From Comamonadaceae bacterium (GTDB taxonomy: Bacteria; Pseudomonadota; Gammaproteobacteria; Burkholderiales; Burkholderiaceae_C): a DNA stretch of 64,000 bases. The position numbers and the translations under genes are program-made. The first letter of the stretch is position 1. Every line of letters starts with the position of its first letter. This document shows positions 55,641 through 64,000 of the stretch, piece by piece. Location of the stretch: positions 1 through 64,000 of the forward strand of contig JAECRA010000005.1 in assembly GCA_015999985.1 (NCBI GenBank). The letters are read 5' to 3'. The notes below the pieces were generated by a model. The model was not told the origin of the DNA. It saw only the letters and a program-made list of their open reading frames with translations, and searched no databases.

Positions 55641-56702
55641 TCAGAGCTTCGTGTAACAGTTCTTGCCTGCAATCGATAGATTGGCGGACGATTCCACCAA
55701 CTGCGGAGTCGTCAGAACGCTGGGGGTTGCATCACCCAGAATGCACAGGTGGGCACCCTTGCGCGCCCAGATAGTGGGGCTGCTACTTCCGTTCGGCAGA
55801 TTCCATGTGCCCCAGAATGCTGTGAGCGTGGCTGTGGCTGCGCTGCGGTTGAAAACCATGGTCCCCAGGCTACTGGACCCTGATACTTCGGGAGCTCCGG
55901 TTCCCGTGCAGGTTGCGTTGTTGTACACCACCATGCCTTGATTCACTGCGGTCGTCATGGACCCTTGCTTTGCAATACGCCAAAGTGCTCGGCCCCAGGT
56001 GTTGGCTCGGATGGCCACGCATAAGTCCATTTGCCAATCGCCTTCCGGTAAGCTGACATCCGTGTTGGCAGCGCAGGAGATTTCCACTGTCGATACGTTG
56101 GCTGCTGACATGGTGCCACTGCCCTGCCGGACAGTGCAGATTTGCGCGACAGGCTGCGACTTGACGGAGATGGCATAGCTCGCGCCGCTCAACAAGGGGG
56201 CAGCGAAGGTGAAGCCACCGTTAGCAGTGACTGTCAGGTCATCCCCGTTGTTGTTCTGCAGCACCAGCGTCGTGTTCGCCGCCAGGCCACTTACTCTCCC
56301 GCCCACGCTGAATGCCGCAGCGGGCAAATTGGTGCATCTCGCAAGCACCTCATCTATGTTGGCCGTCGCCACGCCCGTGCCCTTCTCTATGGTGCAGGAC
56401 TGGCCGACCGGTTGAGTCTTGACGGTGACCGCGTAGGCGCTGCCAGAAGGCACGCGATCGGGGAAACTGAAAGGCCCTTCAGTCGTAATTTCAAGATCAC
56501 CAGTGCCGTTGTTTTGCAACACGACGCGCTTGCCTCCCCCCAGTCCATTGACCGTACCCGCCACCGTGAATCCATCCCCGGCGGGCGGCGTGGTGTCGTC
56601 ATTACCCCCACCGCCGCAGGCGCTCAGCAGGAAGATCGACGCGAGGCATGCCATCCCGACGGGCTGAAGGGGCATGCAAGGTGGGGAAATCGCAAGACGC
56701 AT
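55641..56702 (-). CDS. Lipoprotein with two tandem 80-residue repeats
   Basis: The 353-residue product has a lipobox LSAC and a glycine/aspartate linker. Two tandem domains of about 80 residues follow (about 44-122 and 130-209). Each reads like F-V-G-V-GL----VLQNN--GDL, then F-F, SG--YA--VK-QPV-Q-C and a final cysteine. Such repeats are common in betaproteobacterial surface lipoproteins and probably have a beta-sandwich fold. The C-terminal 140 residues form a separate unrecognised domain. It is divergent from the sensor kinase gene by 206 bases, which may indicate a regulatory link. Confidence 0.8.
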   Translation of the reverse strand: MRLAISPPCMPLQPVGMACLASIFLLSACGGGGNDDTTPPAGDGFTVAGTVNGLGGGKRVVLQNNGTGDLEITTEGPFSFPDRVPSGSAYAVTVKTQPVGQSCTIEKGTGVATANIDEVLARCTNLPAAAFSVGGRVSGLAANTTLVLQNNNGDDLTVTANGGFTFAAPLLSGASYAISVKSQPVAQICTVRQGSGTMSAANVSTVEISCAANTDVSLPEGDWQMDLCVAIRANTWGRALWRIAKQGSMTTAVNQGMVVYNNATCTGTGAPEVSGSSSLGTMVFNRSAATATLTAFWGTWNLPNGSSSPTIWARKGAHLCILGDATPSVLTTPQLVESSANLSIAGKNCYTKL

Positions 56703-56908
56703 AGGAACTTTTCAGTTGAGAATGTCGTGATGCCAGCAAGCATAGAAAGCTTTACCGGGTGTGCAGCCTGCAGCCATGTCAATGACAAAACTATGCCGAC
56801 GAAGCGCGCTTGATTTCGACGGACGGCTGAAAAAAGCCGGTGAACGCAAGAGGGTGCTTCTACTATTGGCCATTCACTATCACTGGTGCGGCTCGCGAAG
56901 GGAACAGC

Positions 56909-57988
56909 ATGGAAGAGGCACACGACGGGATCGGCAGCTTTGGCAAGACCTTGCGACGGGCCACGCTGCGACTCAGCTTGCTTTACTGGGCCTGTATGTT
57001 CGTGGCCGACAGCATCCTCGGCTACTTCATCAATATTGATCCCATCGATTCCGCCCCCCTCAAGGTGGTGCTCTTTGGTCTGAGCGCGTTGATGACTTAT
57101 GCCATGTCGTTGGTTTTATTCCGTCTGCGCAGGTACTCATTCACGCAGAAGGCTTTGCTCTGTTTTGGGATGACAGCGATTGCTGCGCCCATCTTCACTG
57201 GGATCGACTTCGTCAACTACGCTATTTGCGAGTACCCCGAGCCCGTCAAGTTCGATAAACTCTACGCCGCCTACATGCTGATAGAGGGTGCGTCAATGAT
57301 GTTCGGTTGGAGTTGCCTGTTCATGGCCTTGCTCTACAACTTCGAAGTACGTGACCGCGAGCGCAGGCTGGCAGCCGTTCGAGAGGAGGCCTTGACCGCG
57401 CAGATGCAAGCACTTCGCTACCAGGTCAACCCGCACTTTCTTTTCAATACGCTGAACTCCATCGCGGGCCTGATCGAGGAGGGCGCCGCCGTGCGCGCTG
57501 AGCGCATGGTGCAGTCGCTGTCGAATTTTCTGAGAAGCTCTCTGGCACTGGACCCTATGCTTGATGTCGCGCTGGCCGAGGAGTTGCGATTGCAGCAGGA
57601 CTACCTCGCCATTGAGCGAGAACGTTACGCAGATCGAATGGATTTCGTTGTGGACGTGCCCGAACAAATGCACCACGCCATGGTGCCCAGCCTGCTGCTG
57701 CAACCCTTGATCGAAAATGCCATCAAGCACGGTGTTGGGCAATCGCTAGAACATACACAGATTCGAATATGGGCACGGCGCCGTAACGAGAGTCTGTGCA
57801 TGGCGGTAGAGAACACTCGGTATCCGAACGCTGCGCGCTTCACTTCCACCGAAGGGCTTGGTATTGGGCTGAGGAACGTGGCTGAGCGCATTCGGATGCG
57901 TTTTGGCGATGCAGGTGCTTTTCGAATTGATGCGGCGGACGGCACGCGTTTCCGGGTGGAAATCGAACTGCCTTGGAGAACGGCGTGA
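56909..57988 (+). CDS. LytS/YehU-type sensor histidine kinase
   Basis: The 359-residue product has about four membrane helices in the first 145 residues. A His_kinase domain with phospho-accepting H176 in NPHFLFN follows, and a C-terminal ATPase domain (LLLQPLIENAIKHGVGQ, then GIGLRNVAERIRMRFG). It lacks a separate periplasmic sensor domain, so it may sense the membrane state. The start at 56909 follows GAAGGGAA. Its stop overlaps the GTG of the regulator gene. Confidence 0.92.
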   Translation: MEEAHDGIGSFGKTLRRATLRLSLLYWACMFVADSILGYFINIDPIDSAPLKVVLFGLSALMTYAMSLVLFRLRRYSFTQKALLCFGMTAIAAPIFTGIDFVNYAICEYPEPVKFDKLYAAYMLIEGASMMFGWSCLFMALLYNFEVRDRERRLAAVREEALTAQMQALRYQVNPHFLFNTLNSIAGLIEEGAAVRAERMVQSLSNFLRSSLALDPMLDVALAEELRLQQDYLAIERERYADRMDFVVDVPEQMHHAMVPSLLLQPLIENAIKHGVGQSLEHTQIRIWARRRNESLCMAVENTRYPNAARFTSTEGLGIGLRNVAERIRMRFGDAGAFRIDAADGTRFRVEIELPWRTA

Positions 57989-58767
57989 GACTGCTCGATG
58001 TCTTGGTCGTGGATGACGAGCCCTTGGCGAGGCGGCGCGTCCTGCGGTTGCTTCGCCAGCTACCCTGGGTGGGCTCTATCGCGGAGGCCGCCAATGTGCC
58101 CCAGGCACTCGCGCAATTGGATCGGCTTGATGCTCAGATTCTCCTACTCGACATCCAGATGCCCGGTGGCACGGGCTTCGATCTGCTAGCGCGGATCTCA
58201 GGCAGGCCGGAGCCACCCGCAGTGGTGTTCGTCACCGCTTTTGACGATCAGGCTTGTCGAGCTTTCGACGCTAGCGCCACCGACTACATCACCAAGCCTA
58301 TCGAGCCGGGACGTTTTCATCTTGCTCTGGATCGGGCCCGCCGTGCGACTGAACTACAAAGCAACGCCGGACGCATTGCGGAACTGGAAGAAGTGATCGC
58401 TACCCTGCGACGCTCGTCGCAGCCCCAGTCCGCGGCGGTGGAAATTTGGGTAAAGACCAGGGGTGAGTACGTGCGGCTTGCGGCCTCCAGCATCACGCGC
58501 ATTCAGGCTGAGGGTGACTACGCAAGAATCTACGCCGAAGGGCGCGAATACCTGCACAATGCCACCTTATCTGAACTGAAAAACCAGCTGCCAGTGCAAG
58601 ACTTTGTTCGCATTCATCGCAGTACGATGGTGCGTGCAGGCGAAGTCGTTCGTCTTGGTGTGGGCTCGTTCTCGTCATTGACCGTGGTGCTTGCCGATGG
58701 CGCCGTGGCTCGAGTGGGCCGAACTTACACCTCCGACGTCAGAGCCCGGTTCATGGCGAGAAAATAG
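57985..58767 (+). CDS. LytTR-family response regulator
   Basis: The 260-residue product has a receiver domain with D10/D11 (VVDDEP), phospho-acceptor D56 (LLLDIQMPG) and the conserved K near residue 106 (TDYITKPIEP). A coiled linker and a C-terminal LytTR DNA-binding domain (about 155-258; IQAEGDYARIYAEG) follow. The GTG at 57985 sits behind GGAG and overlaps the kinase stop (GTGA). A TTG upstream at 57973 is less likely. The likely targets include the divergent lipoprotein gene, but this is inference. Confidence 0.93.
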   Translation: MRLLDVLVVDDEPLARRRVLRLLRQLPWVGSIAEAANVPQALAQLDRLDAQILLLDIQMPGGTGFDLLARISGRPEPPAVVFVTAFDDQACRAFDASATDYITKPIEPGRFHLALDRARRATELQSNAGRIAELEEVIATLRRSSQPQSAAVEIWVKTRGEYVRLAASSITRIQAEGDYARIYAEGREYLHNATLSELKNQLPVQDFVRIHRSTMVRAGEVVRLGVGSFSSLTVVLADGAVARVGRTYTSDVRARFMARK

Positions 58768-58842
58768 CGCTGGCTCGGGGGTCCAACCAAATGAGTGGAA
58801 CTTCATGGACCAGACGAGTCCGCAACATGACGAGAGACAACG

Positions 58843-59979
58843 ATGCTACTGACCGAAGACCAGGAAATGATCCGCGATGCTGTGCGAGCATTCGCACAGG
58901 AACAGTTATGGCCTCATGCTGCGCGCTGGGACAAAGAACATCATTTTCCCGTTGAGGCACACCAGGGGTTGGCCCAACTCGGCGCTTACGGGATCTGTGT
59001 CCCCGAGGAGTACGGTGGTGCGGGGCTGGATTACCTCTCGCTCGCGCTGGTCCTGGAGGAAGTCGCCGCGGGCGACGGCGGCACCAGTACGCCCATCAGC
59101 GTGACCAACTGCCCCTATAACGCCATCCTCATGAGGTATGGGAGCGAGGCGCAAAAGCAAAAGTGGCTCGCTCCCGCTGCACGCGGTGAGATGCTCGGCG
59201 CCTTTGCATTGACCGAGCCCCATGTGGGCAGCGACGCATCCGCCCTCCGTGCGACTGCGGTAAGGCAAGGCGATGAGTACGTCCTGAACGGCGCCAAGCA
59301 GTTCATCACCAGCGGAAAAAATGGCCATGTGGCCGTGGTGATCGCTGTGACGGATAAGGCGGCGGGCAAACGTGGCCTCAGCGCCTTTATCGTCCCCACA
59401 CATAACCTGGGCAATGCCGGTTGGGTGGTGGCACGTCTTGAAGAAAAGCTGGGCCAGCACTCCAGTGACACTGCGCAGATCAATCTTGAAAATTGCCGTG
59501 TCCCGGTTGAGAACCGCATTGGAGAAGAAGGCGAGGGCTACAAGATTGCTCTTAGTTCGCTGGAAGGTGGGCGCATAGGCATTGCGGCACAAAGCATAGG
59601 CATGGCGCGGTCAGCATTGGAAGTAGCCATTCAGTATGCCAAGGAGCGTGAAGCATTTGGCACGGCCATCTTCAACCATCAGGCAGTGAGCTTTCGCCTG
59701 GCTGAGTGTTCCACCAGGTTGGAAGCGGCCCGTCAGCTCATCTGGCATGCAGCAGCCCTGCGCGACGCTGGCCGACCTTGCCTGAAGGAAGCTGCCATGG
59801 CCAAACTGTTTGCCAGTGAAGTGGCCGAGCAGATATGTTCTGCAGCCATTCAGACCTTGGGAGGCTACGGCTATGTGGCCGACTTCCCCGTCGAGCGTAT
59901 CTACCGCGACGTGCGTGTGTGCCAGATCTATGAAGGCACGAGTGACGTGCAGAAGATCATTATTTCGCGGGCGTTGTAG
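58843..59979 (+). CDS. Acyl-CoA dehydrogenase
   Basis: The 378-residue flavoprotein has the three acyl-CoA dehydrogenase domains. ALTEPHVGSDASALRATAV and FITSGKNGHVAVVIA lie at the FAD and substrate site. The catalytic glutamate is in the C-terminal QIYEGTSDVQ, the position used by short- and medium-chain enzymes. It is thus a different subfamily from the isovaleryl-CoA dehydrogenase at 48480. The chain-length preference cannot be read from the sequence. It lies between the two-component system and the glycan cluster with no coupled gene. Confidence 0.93.
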   Translation: MLLTEDQEMIRDAVRAFAQEQLWPHAARWDKEHHFPVEAHQGLAQLGAYGICVPEEYGGAGLDYLSLALVLEEVAAGDGGTSTPISVTNCPYNAILMRYGSEAQKQKWLAPAARGEMLGAFALTEPHVGSDASALRATAVRQGDEYVLNGAKQFITSGKNGHVAVVIAVTDKAAGKRGLSAFIVPTHNLGNAGWVVARLEEKLGQHSSDTAQINLENCRVPVENRIGEEGEGYKIALSSLEGGRIGIAAQSIGMARSALEVAIQYAKEREAFGTAIFNHQAVSFRLAECSTRLEAARQLIWHAAALRDAGRPCLKEAAMAKLFASEVAEQICSAAIQTLGGYGYVADFPVERIYRDVRVCQIYEGTSDVQKIIISRAL

Positions 59980-60031
59980 ACGCGGCTATCCGGGACTATG
60001 GCGAAGTTCCCAGACCTGGGGGAATCGAGAC

Positions 60032-61594
60032 TTGGACAAGTTGCTAGATCACTTCTTTGATGGCGATCATTACCTGAGGCAGATCAGCGAATCTCCCTCA
60101 GATCCCTTTGCACATTTTGTGGCTGGCGGAGACGCGCTGGAGCTCAATCCTTCGCCCTACTTCAATACCAACTTCTACAAAAACGAATACCCTGACTGGA
60201 ATGCGAAAGGAGAGCGCACCGCTCTTGAGAATTTCATTGCACACGAACAAGCAGGAAGCTACAGAAAGCCCCACCCCTTAATCGATCCCAATGATTACCT
60301 TGAGGCCTACCCGGACCTCTCGAGAGCCAAAGTGCAACCAAGTTTGCATTACGTCATGTACGGGGACGGGGAGGGCCGTAGTCCTTCCAGGCTGTTCAAT
60401 TCGGATTTTTATGTCCGCTGTTATCTTCCGCTGGGACAGAAGAACCCGTTCAAGCACTACGTCGTGCAGGGGCGGGAAACTCGTCGGCTCCCCGTACCTC
60501 TTAGCCGTACCCGTGAGGAATCAAGGCAGGCCGCATGGGACGCCACCTGGAAGTTGAAAAAGCCAATCGTGCTGGCCGCGCATGATGCGCAGGAGGCTGG
60601 CGTTCCCTTGCTTCTGCTGGACATTGCAAGAGATTTTTCTGCACGAGGCTATTCGCCATGTTTCGTTCTGGCCAATGGAGGCCCTTTGCAGGAGGCTTTT
60701 CGGGCGCTGGGGCCTGTTTTTCTGGTGGCTGAAGGTTGGCACGCGGAGGGATTGTTTTCAGGAATTCATAAGCAGACCCCAGTGTTGGTCAACACCGCTG
60801 CGGCGGCTAAAGTTGGCGGGCTTTCGGCACGCACCGGGCACCACACGGTTTTGCTTATTCATGAGATGCGGGGGTATCTGGCACAGCAGAATCTCGTGCC
60901 AGCGCTGCAGGCAGCACAGTTGCTCGGCGTGCACTTGGTGGCATCTTTTCACCTGATGAAGACCGAGCTTCAGGCGGAGCTCGGAGAGCTACCTGTGGTT
61001 CACCCAGGGGTCATTCAGCAGAAGCTGCGCTTCAGTGAGTTTTCTGCGGTGCACCGCCAATTCAAAGGAAACCCCCTGTTTATTGGCGCTGGACACGGTG
61101 ACTACAGAAAAGGCTTCGACCTTTTTCTTTTAGCGTGCCGTGCCATACACGACCGGCTTGCGAGTTCGGTTTTTGTGTGGCTTGGAAACCTGGACTCCTG
61201 GGCGCAAGAGTTGGCTGTGAAGGCTCAGTCAGACGGGTTGCCCCTTTTGCTGCCGGGTTTTGTGAGGAATTCAGCCGCCTGGTACCGTGAAGCTGCGGTC
61301 TACCTCCTGACCTCTCGCGAGGATGCGGGCCCCACCACAGCCGTACATGCCGCAGGGGTGGGCACCGGGTTTGTCGGGTACGCAGCGAACATTGGGCTAA
61401 GGGGCGCTGCTGATGCGCTTGGCCAATTTGTGCCACCCAATGATCACGACAGTTTTGTAGAGGAGGCGTTGCGCTTGGTGCGTGAAGATTCTTCTCTTAG
61501 ACAGAGAGAAAGGCGAGCGTTTGTGCGGGAATCTGGCTCATTCTCAGCCTACTGCGACACCTTGCTCCAGTTGGTTAATTCGACGACTCGCTGA
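60032..61594 (+). CDS. Glycosyltransferase with N-terminal repeats (GT4-like)
   Basis: The product is 520 residues if it starts at the TTG at 60032, which follows GGGGGA at 60018-60023. The open frame continues back to 59810, inside the acyl-CoA dehydrogenase gene, and no ATG or GTG fits better. The first about 150 residues hold three repeats of the type DPF-HF--GGDALELNPSPYFNTNFY, found ahead of glycosyltransferase domains in polysaccharide loci. The rest resembles a GT4 enzyme, with LVASFHLMKTELQ, FIGAGHGDYRKGFDLFL and a REDAGPTTAVHAA donor site. Its last 20 bases overlap the convergent acyltransferase gene. Confidence 0.8.
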   Translation: MDKLLDHFFDGDHYLRQISESPSDPFAHFVAGGDALELNPSPYFNTNFYKNEYPDWNAKGERTALENFIAHEQAGSYRKPHPLIDPNDYLEAYPDLSRAKVQPSLHYVMYGDGEGRSPSRLFNSDFYVRCYLPLGQKNPFKHYVVQGRETRRLPVPLSRTREESRQAAWDATWKLKKPIVLAAHDAQEAGVPLLLLDIARDFSARGYSPCFVLANGGPLQEAFRALGPVFLVAEGWHAEGLFSGIHKQTPVLVNTAAAAKVGGLSARTGHHTVLLIHEMRGYLAQQNLVPALQAAQLLGVHLVASFHLMKTELQAELGELPVVHPGVIQQKLRFSEFSAVHRQFKGNPLFIGAGHGDYRKGFDLFLLACRAIHDRLASSVFVWLGNLDSWAQELAVKAQSDGLPLLLPGFVRNSAAWYREAAVYLLTSREDAGPTTAVHAAGVGTGFVGYAANIGLRGAADALGQFVPPNDHDSFVEEALRLVREDSSLRQRERRAFVRESGSFSAYCDTLLQLVNSTTR

Positions 61595-62276
61595 GCAGCT
61601 TACGCAGTTGTTTCCATTCCTGCGTGGTCATGGCAGGGTTGCCCACCATCCGGGCGCCAGCGGGAACGTCGCGAGTCACTACGGCTCCAACCCCCAGAAT
61701 GGCTCCTGAACCTATTTTTAAAGGCTTACCGGGACTGCCGTTGCCCACGATTGCGCTAGGCGCAATATTGACATGGTCCGCAATTTCAACGTGCCCGTAC
61801 ACGGAAGCATCCGCGCCAATGTTTGAGAAATCTCCGATAGTCACGTCGTGGGCGACCAAAGTGCCCAGCACTTGAACGCCTACCCCCGTGCGGATGTTAG
61901 GTCCGATCCGCGTGCCTGAAAAGAAAAAGCTCCCCACTCCAATCTGCGGGTGAGAGACGAGCCCTCCCGGGCCCACTGGAACAACCGTAGCCAGAGTGGC
62001 GCCTTCAGCGGAGAGTTGCATGGCAATTCGCGTACGAACAGACACGTCAGAAATCGACACGAGGACCGGCACATTCGGAAACTCTTCGAGTCTTTGGGAC
62101 GACGAAATAACCGGTACCCCCAACCTCGGATGCATGAAGCCGTTGTTGACGTCGTCAACCAGTGCGCGCAAACGAACCTTTCCTTTGCGTGCCTCTTGAA
62201 GATCGGCGATAAGCAATTCTGCAGTACCTCTGGCACCATAGACTACCAACTCATCCAGCTGATCGGTACCTTTCAC
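61575..62276 (-). CDS. NeuD/PglD-like sugar acyltransferase
   Basis: The 233-residue product has an N-terminal PglD-type Rossmann domain (VVYGARGTAELLIADL). A left-handed beta-helix of hexapeptide repeats follows, with GVGSFFFSGTRIGPNIRTGVG and the C-terminal GSGAILGVGAVVTRDVPAG. Such enzymes transfer acetyl groups from acetyl-CoA to amino sugars or sialic acid. The GTG start overlaps the stop of the aminotransferase gene (GTGA), so the pair probably acts in sequence on one nucleotide sugar, as PglE and PglD do. Confidence 0.88.
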   Translation of the reverse strand: MKGTDQLDELVVYGARGTAELLIADLQEARKGKVRLRALVDDVNNGFMHPRLGVPVISSSQRLEEFPNVPVLVSISDVSVRTRIAMQLSAEGATLATVVPVGPGGLVSHPQIGVGSFFFSGTRIGPNIRTGVGVQVLGTLVAHDVTIGDFSNIGADASVYGHVEIADHVNIAPSAIVGNGSPGKPLKIGSGAILGVGAVVTRDVPAGARMVGNPAMTTQEWKQLRKLLSESSN

Positions 62277-63424
62277 GCCTGTCCTTTCAAGTGCTTCGCG
62301 GAGCAGTTTTCAATAATGGCTGTAATTGTCCCTGCAGCAGCTTCGCTTATATTGCTGTGCATGGGCAGCGCCAGAAGGGTTGGCGCTATCGCAGGCGCCA
62401 CTGCTATCTGTGTAGGGCTGAATATATTGTGGCTTTCGAAAAAAGTGCCGGGTCCGCACAACAGGTTGAACGAGTCTCTCAACATGATCCCTTCTTTAGT
62501 CGCGTCCACAACGCAGGCTTGGCGAATATTCTCCGGCATGGCCAGCGCGAAATAGAGGTGACTTGCGGAGCTGTTTGGGCGGGGACACAGAACCCTGACT
62601 CCAGGGACGTTCGCTAACTTGCTTGAATAGAATTCCCTCAAATTTCTACGAGCTCTCATTTCTTCTGGCAGTAAGGGGAATACGGCCAATCCGAGTGCTG
62701 CGTGAATTTCAGACAGTTTTCCGTTGATTCCGATATCTACAATCTGCCCCTGGGCTAGACCGAAATTGCGCATACGTTTAAGGCGCTCTTTATGCTCGGC
62801 GGTTTTGACCACGACGGCCCCACCCTCAGCAGTGTTCAAAAGCTTGGTGGCGTGAAGGGAAAGCACCGTGGCGTCGCCTCGCTGCGCCAAATGATGCTCA
62901 CCTTGCATCACATCCGGAGTTTGAGCCCCATCAAAGACCAGCCACAATTTGTGCCGGTTGGCTACTTCCTCCAAAGCGCTGGTGTCGCACGCAATACCCA
63001 TGAAGTGAATGCCCAAAATGGCGACCGTATTGGGGGTGATGGCCTTTTCTACGGCCTTGGAATCCAGTGTCGGAAAATTGTGCTCCACGTCCGCAAACAC
63101 GGGCTTGAAGCCACACCACTCGATAGCTTGCGCTGACGCAGCAAAGCTCAGGGGTGAAGTGATGATCTCGCCGCCTGGCCGCAAATTGCCGAGCCGCAGC
63201 GCCAGCATGAGTGCCATGGTTCCAGACGAGGTGAGGCACACATGATTGCCCACCCACTGAGCCAATGCATCTTCCAGCCGGTTGTGCATGACACCGCCAT
63301 TGGAGAGCTGACGCGAGGCTAGCACCTCATCGAGAAGCTCGATGAGGAGTTCTCGTTGGGGGAGTACAGGGCGTCCAAACACCAGCGGAGAATTTTCGAG
63401 TGGGTTCACCTCATGTCGCTCCAT
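62273..63424 (-). CDS. DegT/DnrJ/EryC1/StrS-family aminotransferase
   Basis: The 383-residue PLP enzyme has the family signatures SSGTMALMLALRL and FDGAQTPDV. The PLP lysine K194 is in SLHATKLLNTAEGG. It makes amino sugars from keto-sugars, usually at C-4 of UDP- or dTDP-hexoses. The gene is followed directly by the acyltransferase and lies nine bases from the gene upstream, so it is part of a glycan operon on the minus strand. Confidence 0.9.
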   Translation of the reverse strand: MERHEVNPLENSPLVFGRPVLPQRELLIELLDEVLASRQLSNGGVMHNRLEDALAQWVGNHVCLTSSGTMALMLALRLGNLRPGGEIITSPLSFAASAQAIEWCGFKPVFADVEHNFPTLDSKAVEKAITPNTVAILGIHFMGIACDTSALEEVANRHKLWLVFDGAQTPDVMQGEHHLAQRGDATVLSLHATKLLNTAEGGAVVVKTAEHKERLKRMRNFGLAQGQIVDIGINGKLSEIHAALGLAVFPLLPEEMRARRNLREFYSSKLANVPGVRVLCPRPNSSASHLYFALAMPENIRQACVVDATKEGIMLRDSFNLLCGPGTFFESHNIFSPTQIAVAPAIAPTLLALPMHSNISEAAAGTITAIIENCSAKHLKGQA

Positions 63425-63433
63425 GCAGGCATC

Positions 63434-64000
63434 CTATCTCGTATCGAGTGCTAGCCGCCTCAGTATTTGCCGCCGGCGCTCTTCGTAGAAGCGTTGGTAC
63501 ACGGAGAGCTTCGTCTTGATGTGATGTCCCTTCAATGCATCCAGATCCATCAAGGTGAAGAAAATTTTCTCTCCGTCGGGCCAGGTGGTGGGGATCTTGT
63601 TGAAATCTATGCCGATCTCAGCATCCATACCTTTCATCTCCAGAAGTATGGAAACCAGCCGTTCTATTATGAATACTTTCATGGCGTAGCTAGCGCCGGT
63701 TCGGTGCTTTACCATGTGATTCAAAGAGCTACCAAGAATCGAATTTTTGTCTTCTGAGATCTTGAAAATTTTTTCAGAAAGTTGAAGCCATTCTTTCCAG
63801 AAACTATACGTGGCTACAAAATAGTTGCTGTATATCGTTCTGGTTTGATCTTGAATTAGAGTGTGCAGATCAATGCCTAATTCCAGGTCGTGGAATATTC
63901 TTTGTGCCGTTTTAAGTAGGCCGGGGTGTACGGCGTCGCCTTGAATAAAACTATTCGGGTAGCAGGCTATTTCTTCGAAACATGGTGAAAAGCTTATGAC
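63434..64000 (-). CDS. Partial gene of the glycan cluster (5' end beyond the window)
   Basis: The minus-strand frame is open from the right edge to the stop at 63434 and gives at least 188 residues. A possible internal TTG start at 63724 would cover only the last 96 of them, but coding continues upstream without a stop. Readable parts include AVHPGLLKTAQRIFHDLEL, YSNYFVATYSFWKEWLQ and MVKHRTGASYAMKVFIIERL. The pattern of aromatic residues and the KHR-containing loop resemble uncharacterised proteins of polysaccharide loci, possibly glycosyltransferases, but I cannot name the family. This part is clearly more AT-rich than the rest of the window, a sign of transfer. Confidence 0.65.
   Translation of the reverse strand, partial: VISFSPCFEEIACYPNSFIQGDAVHPGLLKTAQRIFHDLELGIDLHTLIQDQTRTIYSNYFVATYSFWKEWLQLSEKIFKISEDKNSILGSSLNHMVKHRTGASYAMKVFIIERLVSILLEMKGMDAEIGIDFNKIPTTWPDGEKIFFTLMDLDALKGHHIKTKLSVYQRFYEERRRQILRRLALDTR

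Noticed and set aside
59810-60031. Glycosyltransferase start at the ATG at 59810
   Set aside because: These codons lie inside the acyl-CoA dehydrogenase gene in another frame and give a Cys/Arg-rich sequence unlike the domain.

Overview
The window is GC-rich chromosomal DNA of a betaproteobacterium. It is almost certainly from the order Burkholderiales and probably from Comamonadaceae. The evidence is the protein sequences (S14, L36, RpoA, AceK, IVD), the gene order corC-lnt-glyQ-glyS-gmhB-plsC-ygjP, a LiuR-type leucine catabolism locus, and an intergenic repeat of a kind I associate with Acidovorax-like genomes. No phage, plasmid, CRISPR or transposase genes are seen.

Layout. Positions 146-3391 hold glycerol catabolism (glpK, glpD). 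Positions 3415-12683 hold the spc and alpha ribosomal protein operons (rplN to rplQ, with secY and rpoA). They have a consensus promoter at the front, several hairpins in the gaps and a terminator/promoter overlap before rplQ. An initiator tRNA with its own terminator follows. Positions 13088-22168 form a DNA-maintenance block: a radical SAM protein and its DUF4130 partner behind a LexA-like box, the helicases rep and priA, and a group of DnaA-box sequences upstream of priA. An AEC transporter and two small secreted proteins lie among them. Positions 22317-26207 hold hemE and a large Pat-like acyl-CoA synthetase/acetyltransferase. Positions 26295-32165 hold two divergent sets of genes (ugd, a UDP-glucuronate epimerase, an ArnT-like transferase; a GT2 transferase and a flippase-like membrane protein) that together look like a polyprenyl-phosphate-sugar pathway for decorating LPS. 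Positions 32187-37018 hold tyrosine catabolism (hppD) with a divergent Lrp regulator, an orphan AtuA-family protein and a GNAT protein.

Positions 37110-45966 are a conserved housekeeping run: corC, lnt, glyQS, a membrane protein, gmhB, plsC and a YgjP metalloprotease. Positions 46031-54408 are the branched-chain/leucine catabolism locus: an MBL hydrolase and liuR diverge from a perfect 20-bp palindrome, followed by a thioesterase, tandem intergenic repeats, isovaleryl-CoA dehydrogenase, a beta-carbonic anhydrase, aceK, a thiolase and an SDR. Positions 54431-58767 hold two lipoproteins and a divergent LytS/LytTR-type two-component pair, then an acyl-CoA dehydrogenase (58843-59979). From 60032 to the right edge is a surface-glycan cluster (repeat-bearing glycosyltransferase, NeuD/PglD-like acyltransferase, DegT-family aminotransferase and a truncated gene). 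Its last part is visibly more AT-rich than the rest, as expected for an exchanged polysaccharide locus.

The points most worth testing are the putative SOS control of the radical SAM/DUF4130 pair, the predicted polyprenyl-P-galacturonate LPS-modification module, the DnaA-box group upstream of priA, the regulatory hairpins of the ribosomal operons, and the LiuR and PhaR-like palindromes.
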